Source of the DNA: Methanobrevibacter sp.
Lineage (GTDB): Archaea > Methanobacteriota > Methanobacteria > Methanobacteriales > Methanobacteriaceae
Assembly (NCBI RefSeq): GCF_017427765.1
Contig: NZ_JAFRSC010000022.1
Span: forward strand, 1 to 64,000
Length of the DNA: 64,000 bases
Reading direction: 5' to 3'
Position 1 is the stretch's first letter. Each line of letters starts with the position of its first letter. Shown here in pieces: positions 40,774-48,396 of the stretch. Both the position numbers and the translations under genes were made by a program. Below the pieces are notes generated by a model. The model made no database searches. It worked only from the letters and a program-made list of their open reading frames with translations, and was not told the origin of the DNA.

Positions 40774-41068
40774 AATTTTTCCTCCTTAAAATTATATATT
40801 TAAATGTATTATATGATACTATATTTAAATCAAGTCAGAGAGCATTTGAAAAGTAATATGTATGCGGTGCCCTAGCTAGTCCGATTAAATATATGGTAAA
40901 ATAATAATTTAAAAACATGTAAAAAATATAGTATTTACATTACACTACCTATATATGTTGGTTACAGTATATAAGGTTTTACTATTATTTACATAATTTT
41001 TACAGTAAGCTTTCATTAAATTGGTAGGTGTATAAAATATTGTTTTCGGCATGGTTTATGGGTGTATT
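40774..41068 (-). promoter_or_regulatory. Upstream region of top6B
   Basis: Almost 300 non-coding bases before top6B. On the minus strand it holds, in order, several ACAGTA/TTTACATTA-like motifs around 40930-41010, the TACTTTTCAAATGCTCTCT element (within 40837-40859), a TATA-like ATTTAAATATAG (about 40819-40830), and the ribosome site. The motif-rich upstream part holds no ORF. Confidence 0.45.
40837..40859 (-). repeat. Copy A of the 19-base promoter element, upstream of top6B
   Basis: On the minus strand ATATTACTTTTCAAATGCTC followed by TCT; the core is TACTTTTCAAATGCTCTCT. It ends 63 bases before the top6B start, just upstream of its TATA-like sequence. Confidence 0.7.
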
Positions 41069-41099
41069 AAAAAATAAGTTATAGGAGGCAGTGCTCCTA
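41069..41099 (-). terminator. Terminator of the KH-domain gene
   Basis: TAGGAG-N6-CTCCTA (41082-41087 and 41094-41099) overlaps the stop codon and is followed on the minus strand by TATAACTTATTTTTTAA. Confidence 0.65.
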
Positions 41100-41714
41100 A
41101 TAATCTTTTTCATCAAAGTCGATGCCATCCTTGAATTCGATTTTATCGTCTTCAATTCCAACCAGGTCTTTAAACTCTTTCATTTTTAAAGTTTCTTTTT
41201 TATGTTCTAGAAATCCGTAAACAGATTTGTGTCTGGACCCGTTCAATATCATTTCGATAGCTTCTTTTGCAATCATGATATTGTCCATTTCTCCGATAAG
41301 GGAAACTGTTTTACCATAAATTGCCATGTCCACTTCTGCCATTTCCATAATTATTTCCCGTGTTTTCCCGTCTTTTCCAATTATTCTGCCTTTGTATCTA
41401 GCAAGTGCTTTTTTGGATTTTCCTATGTATAATGGCAAGCTTAATACTTCCAGATAAATGTCATCGCTAACTAATTTAAGTGCAACTTCCGGGTTAAATC
41501 CACGGGCAACTGCTTTAACGATATGATTTGCATTCCAAACTCCTAAAGGATCTTCCATATCATCTCTAGGTGTTATATAAACTGTTCCATCATCACTATC
41601 AATGTCCAAATGTGTACCAGTTGCCTGTTCAATGGATTTTTTTACTCCTCCATTGCTTCCGATTAATGCCCCTACTCTGTTTTGAGGTATTTTTAAATAA
41701 TCTGTTTCTGGCAT
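41097..41714 (-). CDS. KH-domain rRNA-processing protein (archaeal Dim2/Pno1-like)
   Basis: Two-KH-domain RNA-binding protein of 205 residues. KH1 occupies about 1-70 with the loop GSNGGVKK (in VGALIGSNGGV); KH2 about 85-165 with RIIGKDGKTR. It matches archaeal Dim2/Krr1, a small-subunit assembly factor that contacts the 3' end of 16S rRNA. ATG 41714 is used, since GGTGAAAATT precedes it. Its usual neighbour rio1 acts in the same maturation step and is now 18 kb away, across the island. Confidence 0.85.
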   Translation of the reverse strand: MPETDYLKIPQNRVGALIGSNGGVKKSIEQATGTHLDIDSDDGTVYITPRDDMEDPLGVWNANHIVKAVARGFNPEVALKLVSDDIYLEVLSLPLYIGKSKKALARYKGRIIGKDGKTREIIMEMAEVDMAIYGKTVSLIGEMDNIMIAKEAIEMILNGSRHKSVYGFLEHKKETLKMKEFKDLVGIEDDKIEFKDGIDFDEKDY

Positions 41715-41870
41715 AATTTTCACCTTTTAATCTAATTAATATTAATTATTTAATCTTAAATTTTTAAATGTTTTTATTAAAGCGAGTATTTAAAAGTTAG
41801 GATTTAATGTTTTTTGAGAAGAATTTTTTCACTGGGCTTTCAGGAAATTAATATATAAAAATAAGTTAAT

Positions 41871-41887
41871 GAAGTGCAATGCACTTC
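41871..41887 (-). terminator. Hairpin downstream of the small paralogue
   Basis: GAAGTGCA-A-TGCACTTC is a perfect inverted repeat 19 bases after the stop of the minus-strand 117-residue gene. On the minus strand AACTTATTTTTAT follows, so it can end that transcript. Confidence 0.55.
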
Positions 41888-41906
41888 AATAAAATAGGAT
41901 TAAGTA

Positions 41907-42260
41907 TTAAAGTTGGGATACAAACATTTTGGCAGTGTCCACATACCATTTATATAATGCTTCATCATGATATTTTGAAGTTAATCCTTTTTGATATAGA
42001 GTTTTTAATTTGGACACGGACATGGAGGTGTCTCCTGCATGAACTCTAGCTCCTGCATAGATGATTGTAGAAGCTAAAAACATATAAGCATCATCATCAC
42101 TATTATCATAGCTTACCCATTGATTTAGAATATTCATTACTCCAGTGTCCTGTTTTTCAAATGCTTTTTTGAAATCTAAAGCATATTGATAATTTGTGGT
42201 ATCGTAAGAAGTCTCATTACTTGTGTTGTTTTTCTTAAATATTTTATCCAAAAATCCCAT
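41907..42260 (-). CDS. Small hypothetical protein, paralogue of its divergent neighbour
   Basis: Unrecognised 117-residue cytosolic protein starting MGFLDKIFKK. It is mostly helical, with YALDFKKAFEKQD (about 26-38) and a C-terminal LYKWYVDTAKMFVSQ (about 101-115). The neighbour encoded divergently 99 bases away has the same layout: MG-x-x-DK start, YAxxFKxAxE, LxxW, LKTL and a W-x3-TA ending. The two are clearly paralogues. Function unknown; no catalytic motif. Confidence 0.7.
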   Translation of the reverse strand: MGFLDKIFKKNNTSNETSYDTTNYQYALDFKKAFEKQDTGVMNILNQWVSYDNSDDDAYMFLASTIIYAGARVHAGDTSMSVSKLKTLYQKGLTSKYHDEALYKWYVDTAKMFVSQL

Positions 42261-42359
42261 GTTTTCACCTTTGAGGCATCAGATACAAATAGTATTTAAT
42301 TTAAAATATTTATATGTTCACTGTTGATATGATTTCAATTAAACTAAATGGTGATTTTA

Positions 42360-42683
42360 ATGGGTTTGTTTGATAAATTAAAAAAAGATAGTGCTAATGA
42401 AAAATGGGATTACGCAAAAAAGTTTAAAGATGCATATGAAAACGGTACTTTGAGAAATGTTTTTGATGCTCTTGATGAATGGCAAAAAAATGGTGGCGGA
42501 GGCGATGCAAACTGTAGTTTTGCAGTTGTTATTACAACTCAGTTCAATAGTTTAATCAGTTTGGGTGATATTAAAACTTTGTTTTTAGCTGCAAAAGATC
42601 AGGATGCTGCAAATAAAGAATTGCGAAGTTGGTTTGAAGCAACCGCTCATGCTGTAGTAAAGCAGAAGGGAATTGATATTTAA
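42360..42683 (+). CDS. Small hypothetical protein, paralogue of its divergent neighbour
   Basis: Unrecognised 107-residue protein starting MGLFDKLKK at ATG 42360, which follows GGTGATTTTA; an in-frame GTG upstream lies within that site. It is helical with DYAKKFKDAYENG (about 17-29), ALDEWQKNGGGGD and LRSWFEATAHAVVKQ near the end. It shares the pattern of the divergent 117-residue protein. No function can be assigned. Confidence 0.7.
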   Translation: MGLFDKLKKDSANEKWDYAKKFKDAYENGTLRNVFDALDEWQKNGGGGDANCSFAVVITTQFNSLISLGDIKTLFLAAKDQDAANKELRSWFEATAHAVVKQKGIDI

Positions 42684-42777
42684 ATTATTATAATCAGCTA
42701 AATGGTGTTTAGATGATTAGTCAATATTTTAACATTTATATTTAACTAATCGAAATTGGAATTTATTTGGGTGAATA

Positions 42778-42959
42778 ATGCCAATTTGTCCTAATTATGG
42801 GAGTTATAATCCTTTAGGTGACCATCATGAATTTGTGGAACTACATTCTGGTGTGATTTTGAATGGGGATTTGGTGAGGGCGTGGAGTCTCGTTTAAATG
42901 ATGAAAATCCATACGGTTATGATTTTTTAAAATATAATTATTTCTTTGTTAATACTTAA
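42778..42959 (+). pseudogene. Decayed zinc-ribbon gene
   Basis: ATG 42778 opens a 39-residue frame MPICPNYGSYNPLGDHHEFV ending at 42897. It resembles Methanobacteriales small zinc-ribbon proteins (CPNCGxxNPxGxxFCxxCG), but the second, third and fourth cysteines are lost. A shift into the next frame gives DENPYGYDFLKYNYFFVNT to a stop at 42959, which suggests a frameshifted continuation. A start context GGGTGAATA is present. Confidence 0.4.
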
Positions 42960-42970
42960 AAAATTAAAAA

Positions 42971-42996
42971 AAAGTTAAAAATCATTTTTTAACTTT
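42971..42996 (-). terminator. Terminator of the flavin reductase gene
   Basis: AAAGTTAAAAA (42971-42981) pairs with TTTTTAACTTT (42986-42996), spanning the stop codon. Confidence 0.6.
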
Positions 42997-43554
42997 CAGT
43001 CCATCATTGAATGCCTGTCCGACAACTTCTCCAATAATTCTGTAGGTGTTTCCAATGGAATCGAACATTATAGGTTGCAGTTTGTCAACTGAAATGTTTC
43101 CGCCTTCATCCAAAATAGATTCGTCTGCAGACATGTTAACGATTTCCCCGATGACTTTCATTTCACCAAGTTCTTCTTTGATGCTTAAAGCCTTACATTC
43201 AACAGTCAATGGATATTCTGCTATAATCGGTGCGTCCACATTTTCTGCTTTTTCGACGCTGACTCCAGATTCTTCAATTTTATCTACAACATTTCCTGAA
43301 AACAGTCCGAAGTAATCTGATATTTTCATTGTGTCCTTTGTCGCATAGCTTACTGTAAACTCCTTTTTAAGTTCAATGTTTTTAAGTGTCTTTTTTCCGC
43401 CAGGTGTGATTCCGATGTTAAGTGCAACATGTTTTGGTCCGCATTGGCCTCCCCAAGCAATATTCATCACATTTGTTTTTCCTTCTTCATCGTATGTTCC
43501 CACCATTAAAACAGGTAATGGTGTTATTTTTGCTTCTTCAATATTAATTCTCAT
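42982..43554 (-). CDS. Flavin reductase-like FMN-binding protein
   Basis: A 190-residue split-barrel protein of the flavin reductase/FlaRed family. Family features are PVLMVGTYDEEGKTNVMNIAWGG-type N-terminal strand and loop (about residues 11-33), then NIGITPGGKKTLKNI and DYFGLFSGN. It binds FMN and probably reduces flavin or a small substrate with NAD(P)H or F420; which is not visible. ATG 43554 follows GGTGAAAATA. It is the first of a same-strand set of oxidoreductases. Confidence 0.82.
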   Translation of the reverse strand: MRINIEEAKITPLPVLMVGTYDEEGKTNVMNIAWGGQCGPKHVALNIGITPGGKKTLKNIELKKEFTVSYATKDTMKISDYFGLFSGNVVDKIEESGVSVEKAENVDAPIIAEYPLTVECKALSIKEELGEMKVIGEIVNMSADESILDEGGNISVDKLQPIMFDSIGNTYRIIGEVVGQAFNDGLKVKK

Positions 43555-43621
43555 TATTTTCACCTTTATTAGATTTATTTGTTATCAAATAGAAATTTCT
43601 CAGAGTTATTGTTTCAATGTG

Positions 43622-44611
43622 TTATTGTCCGGTTACTTGATGACCTCCAAAAACTGGAACATCAATATTGTCCAATAGCTCATCAATCTCCTTTACAATA
43701 TTCTCTGACAGTTTGACTTCACTTGCCTTGAAATTGGATTTCATGTTTTTAATGGAAGTTGTTCCTGGAATCGGGATAATATAATCTTTTTTTGATAACA
43801 TCCAAGCTAGTGAAATCTGTGCTGGTGTCGTATTTTTTTCATCAGCAATATCTGCCAGCAATTCAATTAGGCTTGCAGCAGATTCAAATCCCTTTTGGCT
43901 GTATTGTGGGAGGTTTGTTCTGTAGTCTGTTTCTTCAAAAGTGGAATTCTGGTTATATGCTCCGGTTAAAAAACCGTTTGCCATTGGTGAGAATGCAACA
44001 AAGCTCACATTCAACTCTTCACAAACCTGAAATAGGTTTTCATGCCATCTTGCAAGCATCGAATATCTGTTTTGAATTGCACTAACCGGACACACATCAT
44101 TTGCTCTTCGAAGATATTCTTCATTTGCCTCGGATATGCCCCATGCTTTGATTAGGCCTTCATCAATCAGATTCTGCATTTCCTCCGCAACGGTTTCAGG
44201 TTCTGTTTTCGGATCTATTCTGTGCTGGTAGTACAAATCAAGACAATCTATATTCAATCTCTCAAGACTGCCTTCAAGTGACTTTCGGATGGCTTGGGGT
44301 GATGAATCGGGAATAAGTGCTGTTCCGTCAATTGTTATTCCGAATTTGCTGGCTAGTACCACATCATTTCTAAAGGACTTGATAGCCTCACCAATCATTT
44401 CTTCATTGTTACTTGCAGTTCCATTTTTGGTTTTTCCCACATAAACTTCTGCGGTGTCAAAAAAATTATAACCCTCTTTAAAGGACTGTTTTAGAAATTC
44501 AATCCCTTCTTCCATTGGAACTGCACTGCCATAAGCATGGGAAAGTCCCATGCAACCGAGTCCGACAGAATTTACATATAATCCTGTGTTTCCTATTTGT
44601 CTTTTCATCAT
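43622..44611 (-). CDS. Aldo/keto reductase
   Basis: A 329-residue NAD(P)H-dependent TIM-barrel reductase. The catalytic tetrad shows in FDTAEVYVGK (Asp and Tyr), ASKFG (Lys) and LYYQHRIDPK (His). The size and N-terminal RQIGNTGLYVNSVGLGCMG (about 4-22) put it in the AKR11/13 group of bacterial-type reductases. It acts on unknown aldehydes. GGTGAAATC lies before ATG 44611 (or 44608). It belongs to the MarR-associated set and appears bacterial-like in origin, an inference from family distribution. Confidence 0.88.
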   Translation of the reverse strand: MMKRQIGNTGLYVNSVGLGCMGLSHAYGSAVPMEEGIEFLKQSFKEGYNFFDTAEVYVGKTKNGTASNNEEMIGEAIKSFRNDVVLASKFGITIDGTALIPDSSPQAIRKSLEGSLERLNIDCLDLYYQHRIDPKTEPETVAEEMQNLIDEGLIKAWGISEANEEYLRRANDVCPVSAIQNRYSMLARWHENLFQVCEELNVSFVAFSPMANGFLTGAYNQNSTFEETDYRTNLPQYSQKGFESAASLIELLADIADEKNTTPAQISLAWMLSKKDYIIPIPGTTSIKNMKSNFKASEVKLSENIVKEIDELLDNIDVPVFGGHQVTGQ

Positions 44612-44651
44612 GATTTCACCTAGGATGTCATTTAATCTGAAAGAAAGGGAT

Positions 44652-45389
44652 TTAACTTTCCTTAGACGGCCTTACTACAATGTCTGAAACATCAATATTG
44701 TCCGGTTGGGAAATTGCATAAACTACTGCATTGGCAATGGCATCAGGTTCAAGACCGACATTTTCGTAAAACTCTTCAACCATACTTTTGGTTTCAGATG
44801 GGGCTATTGTATTTAAAAGCTCAGTTTTAATTGCTCCAGGATAAATAATTGTTGTGCGAATATTGGTTTCTTCCATAACTGATTCGGACCGGAAGGAATC
44901 AATTAATGCACGGACGAAATGCTTGGTACCGCTGTAAACAGCATTTCCAGGGACTGATTTTGTACCTGCAATGGAGGAGGTTACTAGGATGTGGCCTGAT
45001 TTTTGTTCTATGAAATCCGGAAGAACAGCAGCCATTGTGTTTAATACTCCTTTGATGTTGATGTCAATCATTCCCATCCAGTCATCAATTTTGAGTTCTG
45101 ACATATTTCCGCCAGGCATAATCCCTGCATTTGCAAATACAACATCAACCTTTCCAAATTCCTCTTTTGCCAATCTGACCAAAGATTTTATGTCCTCCAA
45201 ACTGCTTACATCTGATTTTATATAGGCTGCATTTTCACCTATTTCGGATGCGAGCTTTTCAAGTTTCTCTTCACGTCTTGCGCTTAATACTACTTTAGCG
45301 CCTTTTTCTGCAAGAACTTTTGCGGTTTCTTCTCCAATGCCTGAAGAAGCACCTGTAATGATAATTACTTTCTCTTTCAAGTTTTCCAT
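44652..45389 (-). CDS. Short-chain dehydrogenase/reductase
   Basis: A 245-residue classical SDR. The cofactor motif is TGASSGIGEE (about 12-21), NAG at FANAGIMPGG, and the catalytic VTSSIAG Ser with YSGTKHF (Tyr and Lys). NADP is suggested by a basic SARREEK after the second strand. ATG 45389 is preferred over a GTG 9 bases upstream. An inverted repeat lies 19 bases upstream (45408-45425). Substrate unknown. Confidence 0.9.
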   Translation of the reverse strand: MENLKEKVIIITGASSGIGEETAKVLAEKGAKVVLSARREEKLEKLASEIGENAAYIKSDVSSLEDIKSLVRLAKEEFGKVDVVFANAGIMPGGNMSELKIDDWMGMIDINIKGVLNTMAAVLPDFIEQKSGHILVTSSIAGTKSVPGNAVYSGTKHFVRALIDSFRSESVMEETNIRTTIIYPGAIKTELLNTIAPSETKSMVEEFYENVGLEPDAIANAVVYAISQPDNIDVSDIVVRPSKES

Positions 45390-45407
45390 AACTAACACTA
45401 ATTTTAA

Positions 45408-45425
45408 ACATGTTCAACAACATGT
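45408..45425. promoter_or_regulatory. Perfect inverted repeat upstream of the SDR gene
   Basis: ACATGTT-CAAC-AACATGT lies in the 43-base gap between the hydrolase and SDR genes. It could be an operator for a dimeric regulator or a weak processing or termination stem for the upstream gene; no T-run follows on the minus strand, which favours an operator. Confidence 0.45.
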
Positions 45426-45432
45426 GCACGTA

Positions 45433-46416
45433 CTACAGATTTGATTTAAAGAATTCTTCAAGCTTATCGGTCACTTGTATGATGTATTCATCTACCCAAT
45501 ATGTTTGGATATGACTTGCACCGTCAATCAGGAATAGCTCCTTGTTTTCAGCATTTATTGCTTTTTCAAATGCTGAATCTGTCATGTATTTTGTATCGGC
45601 AGAACTTCCGGCCATCATCAATAATGGCTGAGTAATTAAATCCATTCTGTCATCAACATCAAAGGCCATTACCTTCGGTAGAGATTCTGTGGTGAATCTT
45701 GAATTGGAATTTGGATGTTTGTGTGTTATTCCATAGTATTCAACACCGTCACGGTAAAGTCCTTCAGGAAGAGATTCCATCATCTTACGAGTTTCCTCTT
45801 CTGTCATTTCAGGATTGTCTCCTTCATATATCACTTCACCTTTGAGAAGTTTGTTTCGAGCTTCGGCTCCTTTTTGAAGTCTTTCGCCAATGCCACTGAT
45901 ATCAGAATCCAAAAATCCGTTTCTTCTAACTCGTCCTGTGTTGAACATTGACAATACGGCCACTGCCTTGATTCTTTTGTCTTGTTGGGCTGAAGCTAGA
46001 GTGTAACCTGCTCCGCCGCAAATGCCTAAAGATCCGATTTTGTTAGTGTCTACAAAATCAAGGGAGGTCAAATAATCTACCATGCCGGAAACATCTTCTA
46101 TTCTGTTTTCCGGATAATCACGGTTTCTCGGCTCCCCTTCACTTGCTCCCTGATATCTTGCATCACTGGCTAATGTTACATATCCCAGTTCGGCTAATTT
46201 TTGAGCGTATAGGCCTGCAACCTGTTCCTTGCATCCTCCATTGGGGTGGGCGACACTGATTGCCGAATATTTTTTAGATTCATCAAATTCAGAAGGTAAA
46301 TATAAATTTCCGCTGACTTTAACATTTGACACTTCATAATTTACGGGTTTTATATTTACTTTACCTTCAATGTTTTCTTCTATTGCTCCATTGTAGACAA
46401 GTCCAAATTTATTCAT
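45433..46416 (-). CDS. Alpha/beta hydrolase (dienelactone hydrolase-like)
   Basis: A 327-residue alpha/beta hydrolase. The nucleophile elbow reads GSLGICGGAGYTL (about 129-141) with Cys in place of Ser, as in dienelactone hydrolases. SVAHPNGGCKEQVAG (about 53-67) forms the oxyanion region, and DGASHIQTYWVDEY gives the catalytic His. It could hydrolyse small esters or act as a bacterial-type detoxification enzyme. The gene is within the same-strand set of reductases, 43 bases upstream of the SDR. Confidence 0.82.
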   Translation of the reverse strand: MNKFGLVYNGAIEENIEGKVNIKPVNYEVSNVKVSGNLYLPSEFDESKKYSAISVAHPNGGCKEQVAGLYAQKLAELGYVTLASDARYQGASEGEPRNRDYPENRIEDVSGMVDYLTSLDFVDTNKIGSLGICGGAGYTLASAQQDKRIKAVAVLSMFNTGRVRRNGFLDSDISGIGERLQKGAEARNKLLKGEVIYEGDNPEMTEEETRKMMESLPEGLYRDGVEYYGITHKHPNSNSRFTTESLPKVMAFDVDDRMDLITQPLLMMAGSSADTKYMTDSAFEKAINAENKELFLIDGASHIQTYWVDEYIIQVTDKLEEFFKSNL

Positions 46417-46436
46417 TTTATCTCCAAAAAAATAAG

Positions 46437-46460
46437 AAAATGGAATTTAATTTCCATTTT
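46437..46460 (-). terminator. Terminator of the second aldo/keto reductase
   Basis: AAAATGGAA-TTTAAT-TTCCATTTT stem reaching the stop codon; on the minus strand CTTATTTTTTT follows, so this gene is probably its own transcript. Confidence 0.7.
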
Positions 46461-47299
46461 TAAGCTATGCTACTTATAACGAACTTGATGAATTCAGGAT
46501 TGTCGACTTCAACGATTGGGATGCCGGTTTCCAGTTCCTTGATTTTTTCCATATCTTCATCAGTGAGTTCAAAGTCAAATACGTCTGAGTTTTCAATCAT
46601 TCTGGATTCTTTTGTGGATTTTGGGAAAACGACAATTCCTCTTTGAATCAGCCATCTTAAGATTACTTGTGCAACTGATTTTCCATATTTTTCACCTATT
46701 TCTGATAGGATCGGATTTGTAAATATTCCGTCTTTTCCTTCAGCTAATGGTCCCCATGCTTCTACAACAGCATCAAATTCCTTATGGAAGTCTTCTGTTC
46801 CTTCCTGTTGGAAAAATGGATTTACTTCAATTTGATTAACCATCGGTTTGATTTCAGCATTTAAGCAAAGGTCTGTGAAACGTCCTTGGGTAAAGTTACA
46901 TACTCCGATTGCTTTGATTTTACCTTCTTTATATAAATCCTCTACTGCTCTCCATGTTGAGTATACGTCACCCATACATTGGTGGAGCAAGTATAAATCT
47001 ACATAATCGGTTTGCAGTTTATCTAAGGATTCCTGAAATGCCTGTTTGGTTTCTTCATAACCGTATGATGAGACCCATACTTTTGTGGTTAAAAACAATT
47101 CTTCTCTTGCAATTCCACTTTCTTTGATTGCTTGACCAATTTCAGCTTCATTGAAGTATGCTTGTGCTGTATCAAAGTGTCTGTATCCTAATTCAATAGC
47201 TTTTTTAACTACATCTTTTGTTTCTTCTGGAGGTATTTGGAACACTCCAAATCCTAATTGAGGTATTTCAATACCGTTTGATAAAGTTAGATATTCCAT
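46460..47299 (-). CDS. Aldo/keto reductase (diketogluconate reductase-like)
   Basis: A 279-residue AKR5-type reductase. RHFDTAQAYFNEAEIG (about 39-54) carries Asp and Tyr, TKVW the Lys, and DLYLLHQC the His. The NADP-binding end shows KSTKESRMIENSDVFDF. ATG 47299 follows GGTGAAAATT. It is divergent from the marR gene, with a palindrome in the shared 105-base promoter region, so repression by that MarR is likely. Confidence 0.9.
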   Translation of the reverse strand: MEYLTLSNGIEIPQLGFGVFQIPPEETKDVVKKAIELGYRHFDTAQAYFNEAEIGQAIKESGIAREELFLTTKVWVSSYGYEETKQAFQESLDKLQTDYVDLYLLHQCMGDVYSTWRAVEDLYKEGKIKAIGVCNFTQGRFTDLCLNAEIKPMVNQIEVNPFFQQEGTEDFHKEFDAVVEAWGPLAEGKDGIFTNPILSEIGEKYGKSVAQVILRWLIQRGIVVFPKSTKESRMIENSDVFDFELTDEDMEKIKELETGIPIVEVDNPEFIKFVISSIA

Positions 47300-47343
47300 A
47301 ATTTTCACCTGTGGTAAAATATATTTGTTTCAATATATAAATG

Positions 47344-47356
47344 TTTCCAAAGGAAA
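47344..47356. promoter_or_regulatory. Candidate MarR operator
   Basis: TTTCC-AAA-GGAAA is a palindrome in the divergent promoter between the aldo/keto reductase and marR genes. Position is right for a MarR dimer, but arms are only five bases. Confidence 0.4.
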
Positions 47357-47404
47357 TATTTTCATAAGATAAATATTTATATGATGAAAGAGTAATATGT
47401 CATT

Positions 47405-47848
47405 ATGAGCTTACCGAGTTATTTCAAAAAAGAAAATTATGAAGACATATTAATTTACCATTATGTTGAGGAACTAATCAGTTCCTTTGTAGAATTTGCT
47501 GATGAAGGGTTAAAAGATGATATTGTAACAACTAATAACTTAAGATTTTTACTTAGAATCAGATTCAGTGACATGACAACACAAAAGGACTTGGTAAATT
47601 TATTTAAGGTAAGTGATGGATATACTGCTAAAATACTTAGGCATTTTGAAGAAAACGGACTTATAAATAGGAAAGAGGATCCATCAAATAGGCGGAGAAA
47701 AATTGTTGAACTGACAGATAAAGGGATTGAAAAAACTGATTTGATTATAAAAACAATCGATGAACACGAAAAACAACAATCAAAAAATATGGATCCTGAT
47801 GAGTTTAAACAACTGAAAAAACTCTTATATAAATTTTTAACTGGATAA
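47405..47848 (+). CDS. MarR-family transcriptional regulator
   Basis: A 147-residue winged-helix regulator. DMTTQKDLVNLFKVSDGYTA (about 57-76) is the helix-turn-helix and NGLINRKEDPSNRRRKIVEL (about 85-104) is the DNA-contacting wing, with helices at both ends for dimerisation. MarR proteins respond to phenolic or oxidising ligands. Its divergent neighbour and the downstream minus-strand reductases are likely targets. No cysteine switch is obvious. Confidence 0.85.
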   Translation: MSLPSYFKKENYEDILIYHYVEELISSFVEFADEGLKDDIVTTNNLRFLLRIRFSDMTTQKDLVNLFKVSDGYTAKILRHFEENGLINRKEDPSNRRRKIVELTDKGIEKTDLIIKTIDEHEKQQSKNMDPDEFKQLKKLLYKFLTG

Positions 47849-47944
47849 TGCATCATATTAAGTGATATTGTAGGATAATTCGAAAACATTATCTGCAGAA
47901 TATTGGATTATGAAACAAATATTGTATCCATTTAAAACTAAACA

Positions 47945-48278
47945 TCTAAAACTTAGGATCTACATATTCCCGTAAAAAAGATGTTTTACTTACAGCTCTT
48001 CTGACAACATTTCTGTAATAAAATTTGGAGTCTATGCTTAATATAAATTTGTATGATGCTTATGAAATTTTGAAATAAAATAATTACACTTTTCAAAAAA
48101 TCTCATGTTCAGGTACCATTAATTTTATCTTAAAACTAGTTGTTTTCATTATTAACTTTTGAATGCAGCATATATCAAAGGAATATCCTTTTATGATATT
48201 ATTTTTTAATTTAATTATATTAATAAAATCTTTTTCTTTAAATTTATAATATAATTGGTTTAATATTGATTTTAACAT
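47945..48278 (-). pseudogene. Probable remnant of an unidentified gene
   Basis: This part of the 548-base gap before the DUF4062 gene contains protein-like pieces on the minus strand: a 61-residue frame (48278-48093) with FKEKDFINIIKLKNNIIKGY, and after a frame change FYYRNVVRRAVSKTSFLREY ending at a stop (47945). They lack a common frame. I cannot name the family, and chance is possible in such AT-rich DNA. The remainder of the gap holds only a promoter for the next gene. Confidence 0.25.
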
Positions 48279-48396
48279 TATTTCGGGGTTATTTTTTTAT
48301 TTTGGAAATATTTATAAGGAATGACAATGTAAAATTATCATAATGAAAAATTAGATTTGATGGTTTTATTAATTGGCTCAAGTAGGTTGGATAATA

